Part shown: one piece after another, positions 1 to 8,894 of the stretch
Layout of the letters: each line of letters begins with the position of its first letter
How positions within the stretch are numbered: position 1 is the stretch's first letter
From: Lachnospiraceae bacterium
Lineage (GTDB): Bacteria; Bacillota; Clostridia; Lachnospirales; Lachnospiraceae
Assembly (NCBI GenBank): GCA_015057625.1
Contig: SVDZ01000005.1
Span: 78,621-142,620 of the forward strand
DNA length: 64,000 nucleotides
Direction: 5' to 3'
The notes under the pieces: model-generated
The model's input: the letters and a program-made list of their open reading frames with translations, nothing else
Databases searched by the model: none
Told to the model about the DNA's origin: nothing
Program-made: the position numbers and the translations under genes

Positions 1-249
1 TAATCTTGCTATTCCATCTTCATCATTATCCTTTTTATATCTGGAATAAAATCTTATATATGCACTGCCAAATCCAAAATTCAACAATCCTAAGTATGAA
101 ACAACCGAGTAAGCTAATTGGAATAATCCATACTCATTCTGTCCTAACATACGTAACATTATAGGTGTATATATTATGGAAATGCCATTCGTCAACACTA
201 TTGATACATAAGATAATATAACACCTGCTTTTAATTGATTTACTTTCAT
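1..249 (-). CDS. Wzx-type polysaccharide flippase, N-terminal part (runs off the window)
   Basis: The reverse strand from the ATG at 247-249 stays open for 83 codons to the window edge. The product starts MKVNQLKAGVILSYVS and has two hydrophobic segments (about residues 8-30 and 44-62), with a typical flippase feature around RMLGQNEYGLFQL. This is the N-terminal signature of MATE/MVF-like polysaccharide exporters, which flip undecaprenyl-linked repeat units across the cytoplasmic membrane. It is the last gene of the capsule operon visible here, only 2 bases after the stop of the upstream glycosyltransferase, with its GGAGAT ribosome site inside that gene. The family call rests on the N-terminal sixth of the protein only. 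The rest lies left of base 1. Confidence 0.8.
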   Translation of the reverse strand, partial: MKVNQLKAGVILSYVSIVLTNGISIIYTPIMLRMLGQNEYGLFQLAYSVVSYLGLLNFGFGSAYIRFYSRYKKDNDEDGIARL

Positions 250-251
250 CT

Positions 252-1247
252 CTATCTCCTATTCATTATCTGGAAGAAGATAATATCGAACATATCATCA
301 ATAATTAATAATCTATCAATCACTTTATTTCTTTTAAATTTCATAAGAAATAGTGTGAAATCAAATTTCTTAATTCCTGTGACAGATTTATATTCATTGA
401 TCGCATCACTTTTTCTTCCATTTTCATAAGCAATACGCATACGTCTTTTACAAAAATCATTTTGTACAATATTAATATCCTTTTGTGGAATATCAGGAAA
501 ATGTTGCATAGTTTCAGTTATAATTTTTTCTACATTTCGGGAATAATCAATTCGTTTCTCATATGTTTTATTTCCACCTAAATGAGAATGACTATCCTCA
601 TAGACTATATATCCATATTGTGGTTCGTCAATGTATCCGCATTCATATTTGAATGCCATAGGAATTAACATTTGTATATTTTGTCCGAATTTAGTCTCAA
701 AAATATATTTTTCTGGATTTGCTTCTAGAAATTTTGACCACCTTATCATATAACAGCCACAACAATAAAAAGTTTTAAATCTTATACATTCTTTATATAT
801 ATTATTCCGTTTCAAATTTTTTGACTTTACAACTAGATTACTTCTATCTTCTAAATCACTTGATTTCAGCACATATGCATTCGTTCTAACAAATGCATAT
901 TCAGGATGTTTTTCTAAATAATCAACTTTTGAACCAACTGAATTATTCATAAGAATATCATCAGCATCCGGCCACATCAAATACTCCCCTGTCACATAAT
1001 TTAAACCATTCTTCAAAGCAGAGGCCGCTCCTCCATTTTTTTGAACAATATACTTAATAATAAATCCATTACGCTCAAATTGGGGAATATATTTTTTTAT
1101 TATTTTCTCTGTTCCATCTGTAGAACCATCATTTACTAGTATTAATTCAATATTAGTGTATTCCTGATTAAGTATACTATCTAAGTAATTATGTATTTTA
1201 TTTTCCATGTTATAACATGGAGTGACAATACTTACGAGTGGTTTCAT
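252..1247 (-). CDS. GT2-family glycosyltransferase
   Basis: A family 2 (GT-A fold) glycosyltransferase, expected to add a sugar to the lipid-linked capsule repeat unit on the cytoplasmic face. The N-terminus is classical: PLVSIVTPCYNMENKI, then ELILVNDGSTDGTEKII (nucleotide binding), then the metal-binding DxD-type motif in WPDADDIL near residue 95. The C-terminal part is acceptor-specific and gives no further clue. I chose the ATG at 1247 (MKPLVSIV), preceded by GAGGG, over an upstream GTG at 1265 that lacks a ribosome site and overlaps the previous gene. It is tightly packed between the FrhB-like gene and the flippase. Donor and acceptor sugars cannot be read from the sequence. Confidence 0.88.
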   Translation of the reverse strand: MKPLVSIVTPCYNMENKIHNYLDSILNQEYTNIELILVNDGSTDGTEKIIKKYIPQFERNGFIIKYIVQKNGGAASALKNGLNYVTGEYLMWPDADDILMNNSVGSKVDYLEKHPEYAFVRTNAYVLKSSDLEDRSNLVVKSKNLKRNNIYKECIRFKTFYCCGCYMIRWSKFLEANPEKYIFETKFGQNIQMLIPMAFKYECGYIDEPQYGYIVYEDSHSHLGGNKTYEKRIDYSRNVEKIITETMQHFPDIPQKDINIVQNDFCKRRMRIAYENGRKSDAINEYKSVTGIKKFDFTLFLMKFKRNKVIDRLLIIDDMFDIIFFQIMNRR

Positions 1248-1261
1248 TTCAAAGCTATCCC

Positions 1262-2389
1262 TCACATTCTTTTTTTTATTTTATTAATCAAACTTTTTTT
1301 TTGATAACTCTCAACTATTCCATTCCATCCCATAAATATATATTTAATCCAAAATGTAGGATATTTAGGTCTCTTACTAGGTTTCAATAAATTAGGATTT
1401 TTTCTTGCTATTTCTTTAAAAGACGTTTCTTTATACTCAATATCATTCTTTATATTCTCAAACAATTGTTTTCCAACAATTGAATTAATTATCACAGCCG
1501 AAACACCAAAACCATCTTGAAATTCTGGCATGCTATTTTCAACACCCCAAAAATCCCCTATGGTAATATCTCCTTGTCTTGTATTGGATGCATAATTACA
1601 ATTAAAACACGATTCTCTCAGGATTTTATTTTCATTAAATAATGCTGAAAACATCCCAATATATTTACTTTCTGAATCAGCAGTTCCATCCTCGTATATG
1701 ATTGATGGATCGCTATTTCTTCCATTGCCATTTTTTGTACGGAAAACAAATTCTTTAACTTTTTTATTTGCTTTTTTCTCAATATAATTGATATGTTTAT
1801 TGAATAACATCGGCGATGGAACTCCATGGCAAATTATATCAACAAGTAAAAGATTTCCATTACAATCTCCAAACATCTTTTTGACCGCCCCCACTTGACA
1901 TGGTGTACCTGAAAACAAAACGATTTTTCCTTCGCGTAAATCTTGTTTAATTCGATTATATATACCTTCGCAATCGCTCTGTACATATTTCGATGTTCTT
2001 GTCCTATTTCTATTTTCTACATCCTCACATCTAATGTGTGCTACATCACTTTTTGACACGAAAGCTGCCCCATAAACAACACCACCTTTTTCAATCACAT
2101 AGTCCGTTAGTGCTGTATATATACCTCCTGATGAACTTTTCATTCTCGCTTCACTATTCTTGTTTTTCACTGCATAAGCTCTAATTTCAAATGTATTTGG
2201 TTCTTTCTTTTCACTAAATGCACATACCTTCGTACAAGCTCCACACTGTATACATAATGTTTTATCAATAACGGGATAATCAAATCCAAAAAAATCTCTC
2301 TTCTTTGAAATAGCACCTTTAGGACATATATCAACACATACCATACATCCACAGCAATCTTTTTTTGTATTATATACTCTCATATTCAT
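1262..2389 (-). CDS. FrhB-like Fe-S oxidoreductase of polysaccharide loci (F420 hydrogenase beta-subunit family)
   Basis: The N-terminus carries two 4Fe-4S ferredoxin clusters (CCGCMVCVDICPKGAI and CIQCGACTKVCAF, residues about 12-55). They are followed by the FrhB/FdhB N- and C-terminal domains, with SSSGGIYTAL, VLFSGTPCQVGAVK, CHGVPSP and ITIGDFWG as recognisable family blocks. In methanogens this family passes electrons to coenzyme F420. In Firmicute capsule clusters the homologues sit beside polysaccharide pyruvyl transferases and have no assigned reaction. Here the gene overlaps the pyruvyl transferase gene at 2386-2389 (ATGA), so the two are translationally coupled and probably act on the same substituent. 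Length (375 residues) is normal. The redox partner and substrate are unknown. Confidence 0.85.
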   Translation of the reverse strand: MNMRVYNTKKDCCGCMVCVDICPKGAISKKRDFFGFDYPVIDKTLCIQCGACTKVCAFSEKKEPNTFEIRAYAVKNKNSEARMKSSSGGIYTALTDYVIEKGGVVYGAAFVSKSDVAHIRCEDVENRNRTRTSKYVQSDCEGIYNRIKQDLREGKIVLFSGTPCQVGAVKKMFGDCNGNLLLVDIICHGVPSPMLFNKHINYIEKKANKKVKEFVFRTKNGNGRNSDPSIIYEDGTADSESKYIGMFSALFNENKILRESCFNCNYASNTRQGDITIGDFWGVENSMPEFQDGFGVSAVIINSIVGKQLFENIKNDIEYKETSFKEIARKNPNLLKPSKRPKYPTFWIKYIFMGWNGIVESYQKKSLINKIKKRM

Positions 2390-3453
2390 TTTTCCTCATT
2401 AAATATTTTTTCTAAATATGCTTTGGATTCATTTCTCATTTTTTCCAAAATAGAGTTACATCTTTTAAAATCTATAGGTTGTGTATCTTCCACATTATTA
2501 ATCAATCTATTACTCAATCCCACTGACTTTAACAGGTCAGTTATTCTTGCTCCCCTATTTGAAATCCCTTTAGAAATTTCAGAATTAAAATCGCAATTAA
2601 AATTAATAGCAAACGCTGTACCGTGAAAAGAATTTGTCACAACATATGATGCATTCATAAACAGATTTATCCATTCTTCTGGTCCAACTGCTCTGAGATT
2701 TTTAATTCCTTTGTATGTATGAAATGAGTCCGAAATATAGTAAATATCAAGCTTTTTTTGATTTGCAACTTTTCTTGCATGCTTAATCAAACTGCCTGAT
2801 TCTGTCATTGTATATATTAGAAGATATTTTCTCTTTGGTACTCTTCCTTTAGCAATTCCTCTCCATTGTTCTTTATCCAATAAAAGCGTAGGATCTAGAC
2901 ATACTTCAACCGGCTTTTGAAGCATATTTTCTAACATTTCTTTTACTTCATATTCTCTGACTGATATATGCCTAAAAGATTGCAATAAATTTATATATTG
3001 TTGTTGATATTCTTTTTCAATAGTTCCCCCACCCATACTCGCTGCATATGATATTTTTTTATTATTATCTTTTACAAAATCCAAAAAATATGAGTGATCA
3101 ACACCTAATCTTCTCTTTCCCCAAACTTGATCACTTCCTGTGATAATATAATCGTAATTCTGCGAGCATTTTTCCAAATCATTTTTCTGTATAGATTTTC
3201 CAATCAACAACTTTTTATTAAGAAAATTATTAAATTTTATTCTTTTGGGTAATAACAATAATCCTCTAATCTTTGCCTTAAGCCCTTTTAAAAAAAAAGG
3301 GTTGGTATACATACTCTCAATGGATTTACATCTATAATCTATAATTTCACATTTAACTTTAAAGTCACTTTCTATAACATTTCTCAATGCATAGGCCTGC
3401 AAAACTGCTCCATAGTTTATCGCTCTATGAAAAGTCATAATACCACATTTCAT
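2386..3453 (-). CDS. Polysaccharide pyruvyl transferase family protein
   Basis: A member of the CsaB/EpsO/WcaK-type family, which classically transfers pyruvate from phosphoenolpyruvate to a sugar as a ketal. Visible family features are the start MKCGIMTFHRAINYGAVLQA, the block YDYIITGSDQVWG near residue 105, SYAASMGGG, the strand SVREYEV, CLDPTLLLD, and the C-terminal VVTNSFHGTAFAINF that forms the donor site. The enzyme has a GT-B-like fold and is cytoplasmic. A GAGGTGAG ribosome site precedes the ATG. It is coupled by a 4-base overlap to the FrhB-like gene downstream and follows a gene encoding a fusion of the same two domain types. Some family members may transfer groups other than pyruvate, so the exact reaction is inferred. 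Confidence 0.87.
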   Translation of the reverse strand: MKCGIMTFHRAINYGAVLQAYALRNVIESDFKVKCEIIDYRCKSIESMYTNPFFLKGLKAKIRGLLLLPKRIKFNNFLNKKLLIGKSIQKNDLEKCSQNYDYIITGSDQVWGKRRLGVDHSYFLDFVKDNNKKISYAASMGGGTIEKEYQQQYINLLQSFRHISVREYEVKEMLENMLQKPVEVCLDPTLLLDKEQWRGIAKGRVPKRKYLLIYTMTESGSLIKHARKVANQKKLDIYYISDSFHTYKGIKNLRAVGPEEWINLFMNASYVVTNSFHGTAFAINFNCDFNSEISKGISNRGARITDLLKSVGLSNRLINNVEDTQPIDFKRCNSILEKMRNESKAYLEKIFNEEK

Positions 3454-3475
3454 ACACTACTCACCTCACATCTTT

Positions 3476-5776
3476 TCAAAATCCTAACTTTCTGTGAATT
3501 TTCGCCCATAAAGAATTGCTAACATATTTTGTATAAGCATATTTAAACGATTTAGTTGCAACCAGATTAATAAAACTATCTCTCATTTTGTTTTCATTAA
3601 CTGATTTAACAATAGAAGGATTCATTTTAATCAACACCTCTATTTCCAAATCATCTATTTCAAATTCATTCTTTATTTCGCAAAATAATTCTAACGCTTT
3701 ATCTCCTCTTATAATCAGTGCAGATACCCCTCTATCATCTGAAAATATAGGCTTTATTTTCTTCACGCCCCACAAATCAGCCAGCGTAAAATCAGCACAA
3801 CGTTCAATTCCTTTTGCTGCACAATTATTACATGATTTTCTTAAGCATATATCAGAAATAAAACTTCTCAAAAAAGGATCTTCTTTTACATTCTTCCTGT
3901 ATATTTTTCCATTCTCAAAAACTAACTTCATTGAGAATAATTTCCATCCTTCGGTTTTATCTCTAAAATAGCCTTCTACAATCTTCCCATAATACTTTTT
4001 CTCCAATTCCGCTTTATAGTTTTCCCACACTAACGGCGAAGGGACTCCATGACAAATAAAGTCAACTGTATACAAATTACAATACTCTTTCCTTAAATAT
4101 GAATACAAACTATTTATCTGACATGGTGTTCCCGAGAAGAGAACTTTTCTACCATTTATAAGTTGCCTTTCAACTTGTTCAAAAGTATTTCCCATAACAC
4201 TTTGTACATATTTTGACCCTAACATTTTTTCTAATTCTACCAATGTTGATGCACTTGAATGAACAACATTTATATTAGAGTCTAAAATACATCCAAATAC
4301 GATTCCTCCACTTTTTATAATAGCGTTTCCTAAAGACCAAAAAACTCCACCAGAAGAACTAATATTTCTAATCTCACTATCACGATTAATCGCCAACATA
4401 ACTTTATCTGGCAATTTAGTTTCGCCTCTATTTTGATAATGGCATACACTCCGACACTTTCCACAATTAATGCAATTGTGATTATCAACTACTGGATATA
4501 AAAAACCAAATTTGTCTGCTTTCATTTCTATACATTTTTGAGGACATACCTCGGCACATGCACCACATCCTGAGCAACTATCATCATTCCAATAAATCTT
4601 TTTATTTCTATCGATTTCAAATCCCTCTGTAATTTTTTTAATAGCATCTACAGTCGTTTTCTTGTACGTTTCATTTTTCTTCTCAAGTTGTCTTTTTATT
4701 TTGTCATAGTTTTTTTCTACAAACAAAAACGAATTAATTAGTTCATCATTTTCCATTTTTTCTACATTTAAAACATACTTATCTGTTGTTTCAAATAAAT
4801 CTTTCGCTATTCCTTTCGACTTAATTGAATATCCAATCACAATCGTCGGAATGTTATTTGAATATGCTGCTATTGTAGAGTGTGTTCTTGCACCAATAAA
4901 AAACTTGCACTTTGAAATGCAATATTTAATCATTTCACAGCTTAATTCTTGCTTGATTTCAATAAATCTTTGTTCATATTCTTTAAAACTGTTTTTTATG
5001 TCATTTAACTCAAAAGCATCTAATGTTCCCTCTTTATACACGTGTGGAACTAGTAATATTTTATAGTTTGTTTTTTCTAAAATGAAAGCAACAAATTTGA
5101 TTACTGCATTATACGCTTTTGGATTTCTCTTAACAATTGGGCTAACATTTAACCCTACTATTGATTCCGAATCATCCAAATTCACCACACTTTTTTTCAT
5201 ATCTAAATTGAATGCAGGGTCTGCAATTTTCACTATTTTTTCGGGACTAACTCCTATCTTTATAAGGTTTTCTACCGTCAATGCTTCTCTTGGACAAATC
5301 AGATCGTAGCTTTTCAAGTCTTTTATCATCTCATTTGTTATCAATTCATTTTCTATGGAACATCCCCATAATATAGTTTTTGCTCCTCGTTTATGTGCAA
5401 ATCTATTTGCAGCATAATTTCCTACTGGTCTTCCATAACAATATGTATCTCCTCCAATTACAAAAACAACATCTCCCTTATTGACCAATTCAAAACATTT
5501 CTTTTGCTGATTTAATTCATCCAAATAGTAACTACCAAATATTTTCAAAAATAATTTAGCAATAATTTTTCTCATTCTAAATTTTCCATAATTAGATGTA
5601 GGCATAATTTTACATATTGTATTAATTCCTACTGCATAATCGTCCATCATATTATTAGTAAATAATGTAATATCTTCGACTTGATTTTGCTTCAATATTT
5701 TTACCGTAGAACGAACAATTGCCTCACATCCTTTATTTACACTTCCAGTATGTCCTGTCAAAAAAACTTTTCCCAT
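3476..5776 (-). CDS. Fusion: polysaccharide pyruvyl transferase domain + ferredoxin/FrhB-like domain
   Basis: A two-domain protein of 766 residues. Residues about 1-380 are a polysaccharide pyruvyl transferase domain: KVFLTGHTGSVNKGCEAI, VVFVIGGDTYCYGRP, CPREALTVENLI, ADPAFNLD and the donor-site block FIGARTHSTIAAYS. Residues about 390-766 are a ferredoxin plus FrhB domain: CSGCGACAEVCPQKCIEM and CINCGKCRSVCHY (two 4Fe-4S clusters), SSSGGVFWSLG, VLFSGTPCQI, CHGVPSP and FTLADLWG. The start is the ATG at 5776, preceded by AAGGTG, rather than the GTG at 5785. The next two genes downstream encode the same two activities separately, so the fusion is direct evidence that the domains cooperate. I see no frameshift or degraded motif; both halves look active. 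The reaction is not known. Confidence 0.87.
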   Translation of the reverse strand: MGKVFLTGHTGSVNKGCEAIVRSTVKILKQNQVEDITLFTNNMMDDYAVGINTICKIMPTSNYGKFRMRKIIAKLFLKIFGSYYLDELNQQKKCFELVNKGDVVFVIGGDTYCYGRPVGNYAANRFAHKRGAKTILWGCSIENELITNEMIKDLKSYDLICPREALTVENLIKIGVSPEKIVKIADPAFNLDMKKSVVNLDDSESIVGLNVSPIVKRNPKAYNAVIKFVAFILEKTNYKILLVPHVYKEGTLDAFELNDIKNSFKEYEQRFIEIKQELSCEMIKYCISKCKFFIGARTHSTIAAYSNNIPTIVIGYSIKSKGIAKDLFETTDKYVLNVEKMENDELINSFLFVEKNYDKIKRQLEKKNETYKKTTVDAIKKITEGFEIDRNKKIYWNDDSCSGCGACAEVCPQKCIEMKADKFGFLYPVVDNHNCINCGKCRSVCHYQNRGETKLPDKVMLAINRDSEIRNISSSGGVFWSLGNAIIKSGGIVFGCILDSNINVVHSSASTLVELEKMLGSKYVQSVMGNTFEQVERQLINGRKVLFSGTPCQINSLYSYLRKEYCNLYTVDFICHGVPSPLVWENYKAELEKKYYGKIVEGYFRDKTEGWKLFSMKLVFENGKIYRKNVKEDPFLRSFISDICLRKSCNNCAAKGIERCADFTLADLWGVKKIKPIFSDDRGVSALIIRGDKALELFCEIKNEFEIDDLEIEVLIKMNPSIVKSVNENKMRDSFINLVATKSFKYAYTKYVSNSLWAKIHRKLGF

Positions 5777-5787
5777 TATTATCACCT

Positions 5788-6774
5788 TTATCTAAATCCC
5801 ATAACTATTGGAATCCAGTTTAATTTAATATACTTATCATTAATCCATCTCATAATTTGAACAACAAATACTCCTATTATTATCACAATTAATGGTGCAA
5901 CAGCTTGAGTAATTATGAATCTATTATATATATTATCTGTAACTCCTATTATCATAAAATGAATTAAATAAACAGTAAAACTGTCCTTTGATATTATCTC
6001 AAATATTATATTTTTCTCAACAATAAAAGATGTTATAGAAAATATACAAATCACTCCCAAGATATTATATGCCCATCCTAAATTTGAGAAATAATTTACA
6101 GGTGTCCTGTTCACAAAAACTATTATGAAAGCACATGAGAATAGCATAATACAAAGATTTTTGTATTTTGTCATAATATCAAATAACTTTCTGGTATCCA
6201 TTATTTGTAAAAATTGACCTACGGCAAAATATCCAATCCAATTTAGAATATTTAAATAATTAGTAATATGTAATGAATCAATAATATCATCAAGATAACC
6301 TCCTGAGGTTAATAACAATGACACTAACGACAGCGCGATATATAATATATTACATCTCCAATTAGAGTAATAAAAAATAATAAAGCATAAAAATAAAACT
6401 GTCATATAATACAAATATGAACCATTTCCAATTATAAATTTTAAATACTCTATTATCGACATTGAGTGACTTAAAATAGCTTTATAACAGTATCCAACAC
6501 TTCCCATAATAAACCAAGGTACTAATACTGTCGTCGTTTTTCTTTTAAGCATTTCGTATATATTAGTCCATTTATTTTTATTATAGTAGTACGACGATAT
6601 AATAAGGTATCCTACAACACCAATTGAAGAAATATGTGACCAAAATTGTTGAATGACAATCGGTGCAGTTTCTGATAATCCAATATGTGCAGATACAATT
6701 GATATTAAAAAGAATACTCTCGCATTACTTGCAATTATTGAAATTTTTTTGTCGGCTTGCATTTCATCCATCAT
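5788..6774 (-). CDS. Acyltransferase-3 family membrane protein
   Basis: A polytopic membrane protein with about ten hydrophobic segments. The first contains VFFLISIVSAHIG, the position where acyltransferase-3 (OafA/WecH-type) enzymes carry their catalytic His; here it is the His of SAHIGLS. Later loops are short and the tail ends in a positively charged segment. The family O-acetylates or otherwise acylates surface sugars from cytoplasmic acyl-CoA, which fits a capsule locus. AAGGAG precedes the paired ATGs at 6774/6771. The C-terminus is 11 bases short of the next gene and the N-terminus overlaps the upstream glycosyltransferase gene by 11 bases. The canonical Arg-rich R-x-x-A motif is not obvious, so substrate and acyl group remain open. 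Confidence 0.72.
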   Translation of the reverse strand: MMDEMQADKKISIIASNARVFFLISIVSAHIGLSETAPIVIQQFWSHISSIGVVGYLIISSYYYNKNKWTNIYEMLKRKTTTVLVPWFIMGSVGYCYKAILSHSMSIIEYLKFIIGNGSYLYYMTVLFLCFIIFYYSNWRCNILYIALSLVSLLLTSGGYLDDIIDSLHITNYLNILNWIGYFAVGQFLQIMDTRKLFDIMTKYKNLCIMLFSCAFIIVFVNRTPVNYFSNLGWAYNILGVICIFSITSFIVEKNIIFEIISKDSFTVYLIHFMIIGVTDNIYNRFIITQAVAPLIVIIIGVFVVQIMRWINDKYIKLNWIPIVMGFR

Positions 6775-7729
6775 TATTTTTTCTCCTTATTACTTTCTTA
6801 ACAATAGGCGAAACAATCTTTCTAACTGGATTAACTCTTCCTACTTTGTACACTGAATCATCGTATACCACGTCACATATCACATATTTAGGATGCTTCA
6901 TTGGAAAATTAATATCATGCGTAGGAATGTAAAAGAAGTTTTTATTTTTTTTAAACCTTGTATTCGTTTGACTTTGCGCATGTGTTGATGTAATTCCAAC
7001 ACCAATGTTACAAATTTGATTTACACTCGGAGTAATTACAAGCATATTCTGTGAATATTTCACGAATCCCCACTGATTATCCCAATATGATAATTTTTCG
7101 CCATTTTCTCTTGAATAATTAGCTCTTACCCATGTCGCCTTCCTAGATTTTGCAACATCTTTAAATGGAAACTGTTTTTCAATCAAATTCATTAAGTAAT
7201 TGTCATTAACCCCCGATACATAATAGTCATAATATTTATTCCATTTATTAGCCCATGTTGCCCATCCCCATATTGCTCCTGTTTTTGTAAAAAAATAATC
7301 TTGTTCACCACAATCCCATGTTTCGAAATGATTTAATCCCGAAATATATGCAATTCGATCATCATCTTTATATTTTTCTAATAACTCATCACAATATCTA
7401 AAAAAACTATCATTAGGGATACAATCGTCTTCCAAAATAATCACTCTATCAAATATGTCTAAAGCCTTTTTAATTCCTGATTGTGGTCGAACGCCACATC
7501 CTAAATTTACCTCAGAATAATCTTTAATAACATTACAACTCCAATCAACACTTTCCGCTATACGTCTACATTCCATTATGGCTTCTTTATCATTTTCATT
7601 TCTTGGTCCATCCTGGACAAGAATTAAATTATCAGGTTGCGCCTTTCTAACTTTTTCAAAAACTTTGCCAAAAGTATCTGGTCTGTTAAAAAAAATTAAC
7701 ACCACCGGTGTTTTACATTTATAAGCCAT
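6764..7729 (-). CDS. GT-A-type glycosyltransferase (GNT-I/HlpA-like family)
   Basis: Cytoplasmic glycosyltransferase of about 320 residues. The N-terminus reads CKTPVVLIFFNRPDTFGKVFE, then LILVQDGPRN, and the metal-binding block IILEDDCIPNDSFFRYCDELL near residue 95. This is the pattern of sugar-nucleotide transferases related to N-acetylglucosaminyltransferase I that often appear in capsule loci. A Trp-rich segment, GAIWGWATWANKWNKYYDYY, is typical of the group and probably lines the acceptor site. I place the start at 7729 (MAYKC), where AAGGTGG lies at the right distance; a longer frame to 7789 would run deep into the upstream gene. It overlaps that gene by 11 bases. Donor and acceptor are unknown. 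Confidence 0.78.
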   Translation of the reverse strand: MAYKCKTPVVLIFFNRPDTFGKVFEKVRKAQPDNLILVQDGPRNENDKEAIMECRRIAESVDWSCNVIKDYSEVNLGCGVRPQSGIKKALDIFDRVIILEDDCIPNDSFFRYCDELLEKYKDDDRIAYISGLNHFETWDCGEQDYFFTKTGAIWGWATWANKWNKYYDYYVSGVNDNYLMNLIEKQFPFKDVAKSRKATWVRANYSRENGEKLSYWDNQWGFVKYSQNMLVITPSVNQICNIGVGITSTHAQSQTNTRFKKNKNFFYIPTHDINFPMKHPKYVICDVVYDDSVYKVGRVNPVRKIVSPIVKKVIRRKNNDG

Positions 7730-8879
7730 TCCTATTCCACCTTTCAAAAAAAGAGTCAAGCTGTTTATATAACTTACTTCTCTCCTCACTTATTTTTTTT
7801 GCTATGTTATCACATTCAACCGTATTTGATTCAACTATTTCCTTTATCATTTTTTCCATTTTTTTTGGCGATTTACAAAACTCTGTTTGCGTAACTAGTC
7901 TATCTTTAGCTGTAAAGTATTTCATAAAAGAATAAACTTTCGACTGCCATCCAATGGCAACGACAGGAACACTGCAAATAACAGATGTGATTAGTGCATG
8001 CATACGACATCCAACAGTAACTATTGTTTTTGAGTATAATTCAAATAATTCTTCCTCGCTTTTGATTACTACTAATGTTACTTTTTCATCATTCTCAAAA
8101 GCCGATTTTACTTGTTCAGAATATTTCCTATCACCAGTTTCGCTTGCAAATAAACATATTTGATAATTATTATATTTTTTTCTCAAATTTCTTATCAATT
8201 CTATATAGCTATTAATCATTTTTGATTCGTATTCTTTTTCCGTTCCTACATATATATTAATCGCAATTGTATTTTTATCTTTTGTTTCTAATTTGGGTCT
8301 ATAAAACAAAACTGGATCTCTCCAAACTTCAATCTCCCCACTGTATCCATTTTTCACACAAAAATCAAGTGATGCTTCATCTCGAACACTTATAAAATCC
8401 AATAATCGAAATGTTCTTTTTGCCAAAACTTTTGATATCAAATTCGAGTACGGCCCAACACCGCAAAACAAGAAAAGCACTGGGATACCTTTCTTTTTTA
8501 ACTCTCTTACTCTTCGATACATCGTAATCGAATCACCTGGCAAAAAAGTTCCCAAATCCATCAAAGAATTACCTCCTGCAAAAATTGCAAGAGATACATT
8601 TTCAGAAGAAACTTCTTGTATTCCAAATTTCTTTTTACTTTTTATTGCATAAATAAAGTCAATAATATTTCTAAATACTGAAATATTAAGTATAATTGTC
8701 TTCCACGATTCATCTATCTTATCATTTTCAATAAGTTTAGGCTCATTCATTCTTTTTCCAGATGTAATATCATGAAACAAACACTCAAACCTTTTGTCAA
8801 ATATATTCATAATCATTTTTGCAATCAATACATCCCCAATATTTCCACTTTCAAACCAACTATATATCAGAACTTTCAT
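7719..8879 (-). CDS. Polysaccharide pyruvyl transferase family protein (third copy)
   Basis: Third member of the pyruvyl transferase family in this locus, 386 residues. Evidence: MKVLIYSWFESGNIGDVLIAKMI at the N-terminus (the family's GNxGD motif), LAIFAGGNSLMDLG, PVLFLFCGVGPYSN, SVRDEASLDF, WRDPVLFY, and the donor-site segment VGCRMHALITSVICSVPVVAIGW. It is closer to the CsaB/AmsJ-like branch with the GNIGD start than the other two copies, so it may decorate a different sugar. It starts 15 bases after the polymerase gene stop and overlaps the following glycosyltransferase gene. Reaction inferred from family; the acceptor is unknown. Confidence 0.84.
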   Translation of the reverse strand: MKVLIYSWFESGNIGDVLIAKMIMNIFDKRFECLFHDITSGKRMNEPKLIENDKIDESWKTIILNISVFRNIIDFIYAIKSKKKFGIQEVSSENVSLAIFAGGNSLMDLGTFLPGDSITMYRRVRELKKKGIPVLFLFCGVGPYSNLISKVLAKRTFRLLDFISVRDEASLDFCVKNGYSGEIEVWRDPVLFYRPKLETKDKNTIAINIYVGTEKEYESKMINSYIELIRNLRKKYNNYQICLFASETGDRKYSEQVKSAFENDEKVTLVVIKSEEELFELYSKTIVTVGCRMHALITSVICSVPVVAIGWQSKVYSFMKYFTAKDRLVTQTEFCKSPKKMEKMIKEIVESNTVECDNIAKKISEERSKLYKQLDSFFERWNRNGL

Positions 8880-8894
8880 GTTTAAATGTCATCC

